A DNA stretch of 64,000 bases. Source: Anaplasmataceae bacterium AB001_6 (GTDB lineage Bacteria > Pseudomonadota > Alphaproteobacteria > Rickettsiales > Anaplasmataceae). Where the stretch lies: NCBI GenBank assembly GCA_020002265.1, contig CP048228.1:744001-808000 (forward strand), written 5' to 3'. Positions 27,779-36,492 of the stretch are shown one piece after another (positions within the stretch are counted from its first letter, which is position 1; every line of letters starts with the position of its first letter). A model generated the notes under the pieces. It was not told where the DNA came from. It was given only the letters and a program-made list of their open reading frames with translations, and searched no databases. The position numbers were made by a program, and so were the translations under genes.

Positions 27779-29053
27779 TTACTGTACTGCTATTTTCTCC
27801 ACATAAAAACCTTCAGGCCAATCGATCATTTTAACAGCTTTATAAGCTTTTTTACGTGCTAAAAACAAAGAGGAATCAACGCTTACAATATTTAAAGCTC
27901 TTCCTCCTTTTGAGAAACATCTCCCATCTTTTTCATATGCACCAGCATAAAAAATATCAATACCTGGTATTTTTTTAACTTCTTCCAACCCTTTGATTTC
28001 ATAGTCTGTGCTATAATTTAAAGGATAACCCTTGGTTGCCATAACTATACAAACTGCATAATTATTCTTCAGTGAAACATCAATTTTATTCAATTTATTA
28101 AGGGACGTATAAAGCAACAGCTGCAAAATATCGACATCCAAGCGCTTCAATAACACTTGTGTTTCTGGATCACCAAAACGTACATTGTACTCTAGTAATT
28201 TAGGGCCACTTTTTGTAACCATAATACCAGCAAACAATACGCCACAGTAATTAATACCAACTTCCGAAAGACTATTAATTGTGGGATATATAATTTCACG
28301 CATGATACGGCTCTTAAGCTCTGGAGTAAAAATTTTAACAGGAGAAAAAGAGCCCATACCTCCCGTATTATAAATTTTGCCATCAACGGTAATTGATTTA
28401 TAATCTTGAACAGCATCAAGTATCATAACTTCCTTACCATCAAATAGAACAAAAACACTTAATTCTTTACCACGCAAAAACTCTTCGACAATTACGGTTT
28501 TACCTTCATCACCAAACCTACCATTTAGGATATCCTCTATAGATTGATAAGCTTCTTCAGAGGTCTCACATATTGATACTCCTTTTCCATGTGCCAAACC
28601 ATCTGCCTTAATAACTACAGGTAATTTTAATTTATCGACATATTTTTTGGCATTAGCAATATCTGTAAAATATCCATATTTAGCAGTTGGAATATTACAT
28701 ATACTACATAATTCTTTAGTAAAAGATTTTGAACTTTCAAGTTTAGTAGCATTTTTACTTGGACCAAAAACTAATAATCCCTCAGAACGCAAAACATCAG
28801 ACATTCCAGCAGCCAGATGATTTTCAGAACCAATAATTATTAGATCCATCTGCTCCTGTTTACATTTATAAGATAGATCAACAAAAGAATTATCATCCCT
28901 GTTGAAATCTAATAATTTCGCAAAAGAAGAGAAGTTAGGATTGGTAGTATACACATCTTCACAATAATCAGATTCTTTTATTGATGATATAATTGCATGC
29001 TCTCTACCTCCTTCCCCAACAACTAGAACTTTATTTTTTTTATTCACTTTCAT
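27779..29053 (-). CDS. purD: Phosphoribosylamine--glycine ligase PurD
   Basis: GAR synthetase, second step of purine synthesis, an ATP-grasp enzyme. The N-terminus VLVVGEGGREHAIISSIKES, the ATP-grasp segment LPVVIKADGLAHGKGVSI, VIVEEFLRGKELSVF, YNTGGMGSFSPV and LEYNVRFGDPETQVLL are all family hallmarks. 424 residues is normal. Its ATG (29053-29051) overlaps the -35 of the divergent bamD promoter. The Asn in LEYNVRFGDPET, involved in Mg binding, is present, so an active enzyme is expected. Confidence 0.95.
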   Translation of the reverse strand: MKVNKKNKVLVVGEGGREHAIISSIKESDYCEDVYTTNPNFSSFAKLLDFNRDDNSFVDLSYKCKQEQMDLIIIGSENHLAAGMSDVLRSEGLLVFGPSKNATKLESSKSFTKELCSICNIPTAKYGYFTDIANAKKYVDKLKLPVVIKADGLAHGKGVSICETSEEAYQSIEDILNGRFGDEGKTVIVEEFLRGKELSVFVLFDGKEVMILDAVQDYKSITVDGKIYNTGGMGSFSPVKIFTPELKSRIMREIIYPTINSLSEVGINYCGVLFAGIMVTKSGPKLLEYNVRFGDPETQVLLKRLDVDILQLLLYTSLNKLNKIDVSLKNNYAVCIVMATKGYPLNYSTDYEIKGLEEVKKIPGIDIFYAGAYEKDGRCFSKGGRALNIVSVDSSLFLARKKAYKAVKMIDWPEGFYVEKIAVQ

Positions 29054-29082
29054 TTACAATTTATAAACCCAGCATGTATAAT
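29053..29082 (+). promoter_or_regulatory. Predicted promoter of bamD
   Basis: TTTACA (29053-29058), 18-bp spacer, perfect TATAAT (29077-29082), about 40 bp before the bamD ATG. It lies in the short divergent region with purD. Confidence 0.5.
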
Positions 29083-29122
29083 CTAATAATTAATCATAAT
29101 AAAGGCTATAACACAACTGAAA

Positions 29123-29944
29123 ATGATGAATTTTCTCAGATTATCAACGTTGAGTTTACATATTTTGCTTATCTTTTCTGTTTTATCTGATGCATTTGCT
29201 GTTTCAGACAAAGATTTGATGGATATAAATACAGAAAACAGCTTTTTTATTACGGATTCACAAAAACCAGAAAAAAGCCGCCACATCTGCTATAACAATT
29301 CAGAAGAGATGTATAATGCAATTATCCAATCCACAAAATATAGTCAATTTGTTGATGTTGGTAACGAATTTGAATTATTACAGAATTGCTATCCTTTTTC
29401 TAAATATACCACCCAATCTTATTTAATTAGTGCATATTTCCAACTAAAATCTGACCAAATCAAAGAAGCCATAGAATCTTTGGAAAGTTTTATGTTAATT
29501 TATCCTGATGAAAGCCACGATTATGCTCTTTATTTGTTAGCGAAATTACATATAAAATCTCTAAAAGATAGCAAAAGAGATGTCAAATCTGCGCTCAAAG
29601 CGGTAGAGATTATTGATATGATAAAAGCCAGTTATCCTAATTCGGTTTTTCTGAATGAATTGTTAGCGTATAAAAACACACTGATAAATATATCTTATGA
29701 CAAAGAGTTGAGTATAGTAAGATTTTACTTAGCTAAAGGTCTTTATCATAGTGCCCTCATAAGATGTTTTAATATGCTAGATGAGAAAAAATATAATGAT
29801 ATTTTCGAACCAGAAATACTCTATCGGATAGCAGAAGCTTTTAATGCTTTGAACATCTTAGATGAGAGAAATAAATTCATTAACAAACTTAAGACAAAAT
29901 TCCCAAAAAGTGATTGGGCATCTAATGTAGAAATTATTATATAA
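29123..29944 (+). CDS. bamD: Outer membrane assembly factor BamD, without visible lipobox
   Basis: A 273-residue periplasmic TPR protein of the BAM complex. The TPR region matches BamD: YPFSKYTTQSYLISAYFQL, EAIESLESFMLIYPDESH, YALYLLAKLHI, then ELSIVRFYLAKGLYHSALIR and the C-terminal FPKSDWA. The N-terminus is a signal peptide (residues 1-26, ending LSDAFA), which fits signal peptidase I. BamD is normally a lipoprotein with L-x-G/A-C; no Cys occurs here before about residue 56, so lipidation seems impossible from this start. Two adjacent ATGs (29123, 29126) could start it. It is divergent from purD and followed by dprA. Confidence 0.8.
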   Translation: MMNFLRLSTLSLHILLIFSVLSDAFAVSDKDLMDINTENSFFITDSQKPEKSRHICYNNSEEMYNAIIQSTKYSQFVDVGNEFELLQNCYPFSKYTTQSYLISAYFQLKSDQIKEAIESLESFMLIYPDESHDYALYLLAKLHIKSLKDSKRDVKSALKAVEIIDMIKASYPNSVFLNELLAYKNTLINISYDKELSIVRFYLAKGLYHSALIRCFNMLDEKKYNDIFEPEILYRIAEAFNALNILDERNKFINKLKTKFPKSDWASNVEIII

Positions 29945-30030
29945 TAATTTCATGATATCATTATTAAGTTGAATCATACTACTGTTAAGATATATAATAT
30001 TTCTTGTTAGGAAAGGAATTTATATATTTT

Positions 30031-31137
30031 ATGTTTGATAACTCCGAAGAACAAATTTCCTATATCCAACTTGCAATGTCAGATGGTATAGGCTTTAAAA
30101 CAATTGAAAAATTATTGTCTCAATATAGTAGCGCTTCCCATGCTATTGATACTTTACAATCTATTTCATCTTCTTTTCGATTGAATATTAGAAGCAAAAA
30201 TCAAGTAAAAAAAATGATAGAGCAAGTAGAATTAATAGGTGGAAAGATATGTACTTTCTATGATAGCACTTATCCTTCTTTGCTCAAATCAATTGCCAAC
30301 CCACCACCGATTTTGTTTCTATTAGGAGATTTTTCAATATTAAAAAAAGAAAAAAAAATAGCAATAGTTGGTTCTAGAAACCCAAGTTTACACAGCATAA
30401 AGTTATCAGAGCAAATATCATTAGATTTGGCTCAAAGGGGATTTGTTACCGTATCTGGTTTAGCAATGGGCATTGATTCTACAGCAAACAATGTAATAAA
30501 ACATAATTATCCCACTATAGCTGTATTAGCAAATGGATTTAATTACATATATCCCAAGCAAAATGAGGAAATTTTTAACTTAATAAAAAAGAATGGATTA
30601 TTAATATCAGAATTTTTTATTAATATTCCCCCTAAACCCTCCTATTTCCATAGACGCAATAGATTGATTTCCGGTATAAGCAATGGATGTATAATAATTG
30701 AAGCAGGGAAAAAATCTGGATCTTTAACCACTGCAAAATACGCAATAACGCAAGAAAGAAATCTGTTTGTTGTACCAGGAATACCCAACGATTCGCGCTT
30801 TGCAGGAAATAATGCTTTGTTAAGAAATGGTGCTATATTCACTGAAAGTTATAAAGATATCATAGATAATTATGACAAGAAAAATGTAACCACTTCATTT
30901 AATTTATCAGATAGCACTAAAGCGTATTATAATCAAACAGAGCAAGAAAATAACATTATGAAAATAAAACAAAAAATATTGTCTCTCATTTCATACCTAG
31001 AAACACCCACAAATACGGTAATTGAACATATTGCTCAAGAAGAAAAAGTACAAGATATACTAATTTCTATGATTGAATTAGAAATAGAAAATAAAATAAT
31101 GTTACATAATGGTTTAATATCATTATATATTGATTAA
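30031..31137 (+). CDS. dprA: DNA processing protein DprA
   Basis: Single-strand DNA-binding protein that loads RecA in natural transformation. Seen: an N-terminal SAM/HhH region, then the Rossmann-fold core with IAIVGSRNPSLHSIKLSEQI, VTVSGLAMGIDSTANN, VLANGFNYIYPKQNEEI, SEFFINIPPKPSYFHRRNRL and LFVVPGIPNDSRFAGNNALL. A C-terminal winged-helix part (SYLETPTNTVIEHIA) follows. ATG 30031 gives 368 residues; the frame is open to a TTG at 30004. With comM in the same window it suggests a residual uptake/recombination function, although uptake machinery itself is not seen. Confidence 0.92.
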   Translation: MFDNSEEQISYIQLAMSDGIGFKTIEKLLSQYSSASHAIDTLQSISSSFRLNIRSKNQVKKMIEQVELIGGKICTFYDSTYPSLLKSIANPPPILFLLGDFSILKKEKKIAIVGSRNPSLHSIKLSEQISLDLAQRGFVTVSGLAMGIDSTANNVIKHNYPTIAVLANGFNYIYPKQNEEIFNLIKKNGLLISEFFINIPPKPSYFHRRNRLISGISNGCIIIEAGKKSGSLTTAKYAITQERNLFVVPGIPNDSRFAGNNALLRNGAIFTESYKDIIDNYDKKNVTTSFNLSDSTKAYYNQTEQENNIMKIKQKILSLISYLETPTNTVIEHIAQEEKVQDILISMIELEIENKIMLHNGLISLYID

Positions 31138-31181
31138 GCTATTTATATATTTATTATTGAATTAACTGTTTTATTAATTAA

Positions 31182-31213
31182 AATTTGTATGGGGTTAGGT
31201 TTTCATACAAATT
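31182..31213 (+). promoter_or_regulatory. Perfect hairpin abutting a start codon, purine-rich loop
   Basis: Arms AATTTGTATG (31182-31191) and CATACAAATT (31204-31213) pair perfectly over 10 bp. The 12-nt loop carries GGGTTAGG, the only Shine-Dalgarno-like sequence in front of the ATG at 31214. Either an RNA element that controls or positions ribosome entry, or a DNA operator palindrome. Confidence 0.5.
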
Positions 31214-32005
31214 ATGGTAAATGAATTCAAGATATTCATTGTGGCACTGATAATATTTTTCGTATACTACATTGACAATTTAGAGTCTGCAAATAAAAAA
31301 AATATAATAAAAGATTATAGTGGGATAGGTAATCGCAATTTAACGAAAGCGATAAAAAAAAATATGGAAAGTCTAGCAGATAATCCGAAAAAAGAATCTG
31401 CAAAGGATTCCAATAACAGCCATGAAATAAAAATACAACTTCAACCCTATTATTTTTCAGAGAAAGAAACAATCCATTTTTTGGAAGATAAAACAAATAA
31501 AGATGTCACTCTTCCATTAGAGTTGGTTAATTCTTCTATAGCAATAAGCATATTAGCAAAGATTAATCCCTCTCTTTTTTCGCTATTTGCATTCTATGAA
31601 CCAAACTTTGCAATACAACAAAGTGGTTCAGAAAATGAAAAATCTGAAAAGATAACTTTGAAACAGTACAGTATTGGTGGTGGATTAGAGATGCAAACAA
31701 AGAGTGTGAAAAAATTGCATACAACTTTCACTATTGGTATAGGATATCAGAACAATAAGATTAATATAGAAAATGAATCTATAAAAAAAATTGAATTGGA
31801 AAATATATTCTTAAGAACCGAAATAGGTCTTAATATTGAAATAACAGATGCAGTATATTTAATATGTACATTGTATAACGATCAAGTTTTATCCATGCAA
31901 GATAACATGGAAATATATGATATGCATACTAAATTTGATGAAGAGAATATATCTTTAAAAAAGAATAAAAGAGGAATAAAACTAGGGATACGTTATGAAT
32001 GCTGA
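31214..32005 (+). CDS. Exported protein of unknown family, possible outer-membrane beta-barrel
   Basis: A 263-residue protein I do not recognise. It starts with a signal peptide or anchor (residues 5-21, KIFIVALIIFFVYYIDN), then a Lys/Asn-rich linker to about residue 70. From there on come alternating polar/hydrophobic strands with Gly turns (QYSIGGGLEMQTKSV, TTFTIGIGYQNNKINIE, FLRTEIGLNIEITDAVYLI), and it ends GIKLGIRYEC. That pattern suggests an outer-membrane barrel or surface antigen of the rickettsial type. The terminal residue is Cys, not the usual aromatic, so barrel assembly is uncertain. It is preceded by the hairpin at 31182-31213 and ends 6 bp from a convergent gene. Confidence 0.55.
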   Translation: MVNEFKIFIVALIIFFVYYIDNLESANKKNIIKDYSGIGNRNLTKAIKKNMESLADNPKKESAKDSNNSHEIKIQLQPYYFSEKETIHFLEDKTNKDVTLPLELVNSSIAISILAKINPSLFSLFAFYEPNFAIQQSGSENEKSEKITLKQYSIGGGLEMQTKSVKKLHTTFTIGIGYQNNKINIENESIKKIELENIFLRTEIGLNIEITDAVYLICTLYNDQVLSMQDNMEIYDMHTKFDEENISLKKNKRGIKLGIRYEC

Positions 32006-32011
32006 TATACT

Positions 32012-32905
32012 TCATTTTAAATAGATATCATTTATTGCATTTTCTAAATATTGAAACTTAAATCCAAAGCCAGATTTTTGTATCTTTTTAGGAATTACCC
32101 TATTACCTGAAAGCAGAATTTCCCTTCCCATCTGCCCAAATAATAAATTAATCGCAACATCTGGAATAGTAAAATTTATTTTACTATTCAAAGATTTTCC
32201 TAAAATTTTAGTGAATTCAATATTTGTCACTGGATTAGGTGCAGTAACATTTATAATTCCAGATACATCATTTTTTATTACGAAATCAAAAATATTTATC
32301 AGATCTTTATAATGAATCCAAGAGAAATACTGATTACCTCTTCCCATTTTACATGCAAAGCCCGTACTGAATGGTAAGTGTAATTTTTGTAAAATACCAA
32401 TATCTTTATGTAGAACAGCTCCCATACGAAATATACATAACCTTTCGACATAATCTTGAGCTTTGAAAGCAACTGATTCCCAGTTGGCGCATAAAGTATG
32501 TTGAAAACAATCTTTTTGATATTTAGATTCTTCATCAAGCATTGTATCATCACAAATGCCATAGTAACCCACAGCAGAGGCACTAATAAAAATTGACACC
32601 CTCATTGTAAGCCTTTGGCATAAATTGATAAGATCTTGAGTAACAGGAATACGGCTACTTAGCAGCTCTCTTTTATAACTTTTACTCCATCGCTTAGAGA
32701 TGGGAGCCCCACTAAGATTGATAATACAATCAATTTCAGTCTCATTGCTTATATCATTTAAATTATTGATATATACAATATTATGAATGTGAGCATTAAA
32801 ATTTTTTTGACGCGTGAGAATAATAATATCATGCCCCATAGATGTAAACATTTCTGTTAACATGGAACCAATTGCACCTGTACCCCCAGAGATTAGAATC
32901 TTCAT
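32012..32905 (-). CDS. TIGR01777-type SDR family protein (YfcH-like epimerase)
   Basis: A 297-residue NAD(P)-binding protein with MKILISGGTGAIGSMLTEMF at the N-terminus (G-x2-G-x2-G), the family stretch IINLSGAPISKRWSKSYKRE, the active region SASAVGYYG with the conserved Tyr, and CANWESVAFKA, FRMGAVLHKD and NVTAPNPVTNIEF. It matches the YfcH/TIGR01777 subfamily, whose substrate is unknown; some members are implicated in cell-division-related functions. A C-terminal DUF1731-like segment (GREILLSGNRVIPKKI) is present. It follows the next SDR gene at 13 bp on the same strand, so the two are likely co-transcribed. Confidence 0.85.
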   Translation of the reverse strand: MKILISGGTGAIGSMLTEMFTSMGHDIIILTRQKNFNAHIHNIVYINNLNDISNETEIDCIINLSGAPISKRWSKSYKRELLSSRIPVTQDLINLCQRLTMRVSIFISASAVGYYGICDDTMLDEESKYQKDCFQHTLCANWESVAFKAQDYVERLCIFRMGAVLHKDIGILQKLHLPFSTGFACKMGRGNQYFSWIHYKDLINIFDFVIKNDVSGIINVTAPNPVTNIEFTKILGKSLNSKINFTIPDVAINLLFGQMGREILLSGNRVIPKKIQKSGFGFKFQYLENAINDIYLK

Positions 32906-32917
32906 ATAGTAATAAAA

Positions 32918-33772
32918 TTATAAATAAAGTGAGCACTCATATAATAAACCCTTCCTATAATCAGGATAAAATAACTTAATATCCAGCCTATTAATCATCT
33001 TTTTATTACTGACTTTTTTATTATTTTTAAAAAAATCAGATAGACGATCAGATATTTTAGCATCAAAAAATGGAATTTTCTTTAATTCAGAGATACCTAA
33101 AATTTTTGCAGCATATTGTTCTACATCAAAATTATTGGTAGGTAGGTTATCTGCAACATTGAATATCTCCCCTGAGATTTCTAAAGTTAATGATTGAAAC
33201 AAAACATTAACTAAATCTATAATATGAATTCTAGAAAAAAAATGTCCTTCCTTAAATATTGAAAAATTTTTACCATTTTTAATATTTTGCAACGCATTAC
33301 GTCCCCTGCCATATATCCCTGCAACTCTGAAAACATTAACTGGAATTGAATATTCCTTAAATAAAGACATCCAATTATTTTCTGCATTAATACGACTTAA
33401 GCTTCTAAAAGAAGTATTATGTAAATTAGATATCTCCGTAACCCAGGATCCATCATGATTCCCATAAACACTTGAGGTAGAAATATAACCAAGCCATTTA
33501 ATACGATCTTTATTATCGATAATAGCATTCTTATATCTGGTAAAAACAGGATCATCACCATTAATATCTGGAGGTACAGATGATAAAATATAATTGACTT
33601 TCTTTAATATTTCCGGGACATCGCGATAAAAATCTATGATGTGGTAATTTTTATTAGATATAATCGCACTGGATCGAGATGTACAAAAAACTTCAAAGCC
33701 ATTTTTGCATAAGAGATTAGCAAAGTATTTTGCTACATAACCATAACCAAAAATTAAAGCAGTATTAGACAT
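32918..33772 (-). CDS. SDR family NAD-dependent epimerase-like protein (YeeZ-like)
   Basis: A 284-residue Rossmann protein with ALIFGYGYVAKYFANLLC (G-x-G-x2-A) at the start, SSVPPDINGDD, the catalytic-region Tyr in YISTSSVYGNHDGSWV, then FRVAGIYGRGRNAL and IHIIDLVNVL. It resembles the YeeZ-type, atypical extended SDRs. It is the first gene of a pair with the TIGR01777 protein. Substrate unknown. Confidence 0.78.
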   Translation of the reverse strand: MSNTALIFGYGYVAKYFANLLCKNGFEVFCTSRSSAIISNKNYHIIDFYRDVPEILKKVNYILSSVPPDINGDDPVFTRYKNAIIDNKDRIKWLGYISTSSVYGNHDGSWVTEISNLHNTSFRSLSRINAENNWMSLFKEYSIPVNVFRVAGIYGRGRNALQNIKNGKNFSIFKEGHFFSRIHIIDLVNVLFQSLTLEISGEIFNVADNLPTNNFDVEQYAAKILGISELKKIPFFDAKISDRLSDFFKNNKKVSNKKMINRLDIKLFYPDYRKGLLYECSLYL

Positions 33773-33829
33773 GAAAAGTATTAAACCAAAAACTATTAAT
33801 AGGAACCACTAACCCTATAAGATATAAAA

Positions 33830-34225
33830 TTATGATAATACCTTTTCGCCTGATAATTTTTCATACATGTCGATAATAAACCTTTTCAATTCTATATCAT
33901 ATTTCTCTTTATCTAAGCGGTTAGCATATTCAAACATCTCATGCATTAACAAGGCATCAAACGCTTTATTGATCCTTTCTTCTAGAGTATCTCCTACTTT
34001 ACTTTTATCTATATAACCAGCATGAAATAGTATTTCTTCCATTGTGACATTATAATAATCTGCCAATTTTTTTAATCTTTCAGGTTCTGGTATTTTATTT
34101 ATTTCACCATTCTCAAGTTGAGATATATAAGCATTAGAAATCCCTGTATGCTTTTCTACTTCACGCAAACTCACACCCTTTTTTTTTCTCAGAGATTTTA
34201 AAAAAAAATTAAAATTCCTATCCAT
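33830..34225 (-). CDS. XRE-family helix-turn-helix regulator
   Basis: A 131-residue protein. Residues ~5-63 are a Cro/CI-type HTH (LKSLRKKKGVSLREVEKHTG, ISNAYISQLENGEINKIPEP, KLADYYNVTMEEIL), followed by a helical tail of ~65 residues (SKVGDTLEERINKAFDALLM and KLSGEKVLS), perhaps for dimerisation or ligand response. The reading frame extends upstream, but the hydrophobic leader it adds is not part of a regulator, so ATG 34225 is used. The gene is divergent from trkA with a 126-bp shared region. Confidence 0.85.
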   Translation of the reverse strand: MDRNFNFFLKSLRKKKGVSLREVEKHTGISNAYISQLENGEINKIPEPERLKKLADYYNVTMEEILFHAGYIDKSKVGDTLEERINKAFDALLMHEMFEYANRLDKEKYDIELKRFIIDMYEKLSGEKVLS

Positions 34226-34351
34226 AGACAAAATGAATAAATATAAATAACCACCTGTAAAAAGTGTAACAGCCGATGCAGAATTATAAAAGAAAATAAT
34301 TATTAACAGAAACAAAATATAATACAATTATTTCATCATCAATAATGTCTA

Positions 34352-35659
34352 ATGCAGATAATAATATTTGGAGCAAAAAACGCTGAACTGATAATCAAAC
34401 ACCTAGTATCATTTGCTGATGTTATTTTAATAGATGACAATAAATCAGATGTACTGAAAATACTGCAATATGATTTTGATATAAAAATAATTGAAAATCA
34501 TTATTTCAGCAATGAAGTAACGCAAGATTTTCTGCTACAAAATTCAGATATATTAATAGCAAACACTACAGATGATAATTTGAATATGTTGCTATGCAGA
34601 ATGATGAAACAATTAATTAAACCTAAGAAATCCATTGCTGTTATTAACAATCGACACAATCTAAAACCAGAATTCATCAAAGACATTATGGATATAGATC
34701 ATATAATTTTCCCTCCGGAGGAAATTATTTCACAAATCGTTGATGAAATAGTATCGTTTAAATTCAACAAGATATTTGATTTATCTGAAAATTTGCATAT
34801 TTATTCAATAAATATTGATAATGAAATACTAAAAAAGATTAACAATTTCACAATAGATATATTAGCTTTAGTCAGGGAAAAAAAACTGATATATAAAATT
34901 AAAAAATCAGATATACAAGAAAAAGATATCTTGATATGTATAATAGAAGCAGAAGAGATATCTAAGATTCAAGACACAACATCAGAAAAAATAACTGATG
35001 AAAGTCTATTTATATTTGGATCAACTCAAATATGCGATGATCTAATTCAACATGCTCAAAGATTTTACAAAAAAATCAATGTCATAAGTGATCAAACACT
35101 CTTTTTAGAAGAATTATGCAGTAAACATCAAAAAGATATTAATTATTTTTACTATAAGAAGTATGATCAATCAGTCCTAGAATTATTTGATAACTATAAC
35201 GAAACAATAAATATCGCTCTTTTAAAAGACAAGGATATAGAAAATATATTTTTATATTTTCTATTACAAGAAATTAAAACTAAGAATGCTATTCTACAAG
35301 TAAAAGATAAGCTATATAGCTCTCATCAAAGCTCTCTGGGTGACTACATTGTAATTAATCCTTATGCCAATTATGCTCAAAAGATAGAGGATATAGTTTT
35401 AAACTACATTGATAATAACTTAGTAATACATAGCTTTGATTCCACTATGAATAGCATAGTTACAATAAATATAAAAGATACTAAAAATATAAAAAAATTA
35501 AGCAAGTTAATAAAAAAGGATGAAATAAAAATTTTTAAAATAATAGATCTACAAAAAATAAAAAACGTAGCTAATATAGAAAATTTAAAAATAGGAGACA
35601 CCGTAATCTTAGTTCTCACAAAAAGTCTTCTAAAAAAATTAATAGTAAATATTAACTAA
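34352..35659 (+). CDS. trkA: TrkA-type K+ uptake regulatory protein, divergent
   Basis: A 435-residue protein with two repeats of a Rossmann RCK-type domain, each followed by a small C-terminal ligand-binding part: first about 1-120 (MQIIIFGAKNAELIIKHLVS ... PEEIISQIVDEI), second about 225-350 (LFIFGSTQICDDLIQHAQRF), ending with KIGDTVILVLTKSLLKKL. This is the TrkA layout. The G-x-G-x2-G loop is degenerate in both halves (GAKNAE, GSTQIC), so nucleotide binding may be weak or changed. No trkH/ktr membrane partner is in the window. A TATAAT-like box lies at 34318-34323. Confidence 0.72.
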   Translation: MQIIIFGAKNAELIIKHLVSFADVILIDDNKSDVLKILQYDFDIKIIENHYFSNEVTQDFLLQNSDILIANTTDDNLNMLLCRMMKQLIKPKKSIAVINNRHNLKPEFIKDIMDIDHIIFPPEEIISQIVDEIVSFKFNKIFDLSENLHIYSINIDNEILKKINNFTIDILALVREKKLIYKIKKSDIQEKDILICIIEAEEISKIQDTTSEKITDESLFIFGSTQICDDLIQHAQRFYKKINVISDQTLFLEELCSKHQKDINYFYYKKYDQSVLELFDNYNETINIALLKDKDIENIFLYFLLQEIKTKNAILQVKDKLYSSHQSSLGDYIVINPYANYAQKIEDIVLNYIDNNLVIHSFDSTMNSIVTINIKDTKNIKKLSKLIKKDEIKIFKIIDLQKIKNVANIENLKIGDTVILVLTKSLLKKLIVNIN

Positions 35660-35666
35660 ATAACAT

Positions 35667-36461
35667 CTATAAATAATTCAAATTAGGATCTTTATGAGAT
35701 AGTGTCATTATTTCTGCTCCTGAAGAATTTATACCTATAGTATGTTCAAATTGCGCAGAATTTAACATATCTTTTGTAAAGACTGTCCAGTTATCTTTAG
35801 CACTTAAAAAAGTCTCATAAGAACCAGCATTTATCATAGGTTCAATTGTGAAAAACATACCTTCTTCAACATAAATATCTTTACCATAAATGGGTTCTTT
35901 ATAGTGTAAAATGCTAGGTTGCGTATGAAACTGCCTTCCTATTCCATGACCACAATAATTTCTTACGGAACTATATTTAGAATATTTTTGCTTCATATAT
36001 TGTTCTATAAAACAACCAATGTCATAAATACACATACCAGGCTTTACATAATTGATTGCACTCATCATTATATCATATGAGGCACGACATAAACTTCTAT
36101 CTTTATCGCTTATCACACCTAAATAAAACATACGACTAGTGTCACCATACCAGCCATCCAAAATAACTGTGACATCAATGTTCAAGATATCTCCCTTTTT
36201 CAATGCAGTATCATCTGGAATTCCATGACATACTACTCTATTTTTTGAAGTACAAATGGATTTAGGAAAACCACGATAATTCAATGGTGCAGGTATAGCT
36301 CCTGCTTCAATTATAAATTTATGACATATATCGTTAAGGTAATTAGTAGTAACGCCAGGTTTCACAAAATCACTGATATGATCAAGAGTTTGAGCTGCTA
36401 ATGCACCAGCTTTACGCATTCCTTGCCAAGCTTCTTCATCTTTAAAAATAGAAAAGTTCAT
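35667..36461 (-). CDS. map: Methionine aminopeptidase, type I
   Basis: A 264-residue pita-bread metallopeptidase that removes initiator Met. Metal ligands are visible: Asp in LNIDVTVILDGWYGDTSRMF, the His in YCGHGIGRQFHTQPSI, and the Glu in FFTIEPMIN and in AQFEHTIGI. VCHGIPDD carries the conserved substrate His. Length is normal. It is adjacent to ffh, 31 bp downstream on the same strand. Confidence 0.95.
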   Translation of the reverse strand: MNFSIFKDEEAWQGMRKAGALAAQTLDHISDFVKPGVTTNYLNDICHKFIIEAGAIPAPLNYRGFPKSICTSKNRVVCHGIPDDTALKKGDILNIDVTVILDGWYGDTSRMFYLGVISDKDRSLCRASYDIMMSAINYVKPGMCIYDIGCFIEQYMKQKYSKYSSVRNYCGHGIGRQFHTQPSILHYKEPIYGKDIYVEEGMFFTIEPMINAGSYETFLSAKDNWTVFTKDMLNSAQFEHTIGINSSGAEIMTLSHKDPNLNYL

Positions 36462-36492
36462 TATAAAAATTAATAACAGAAATAAATATCAA

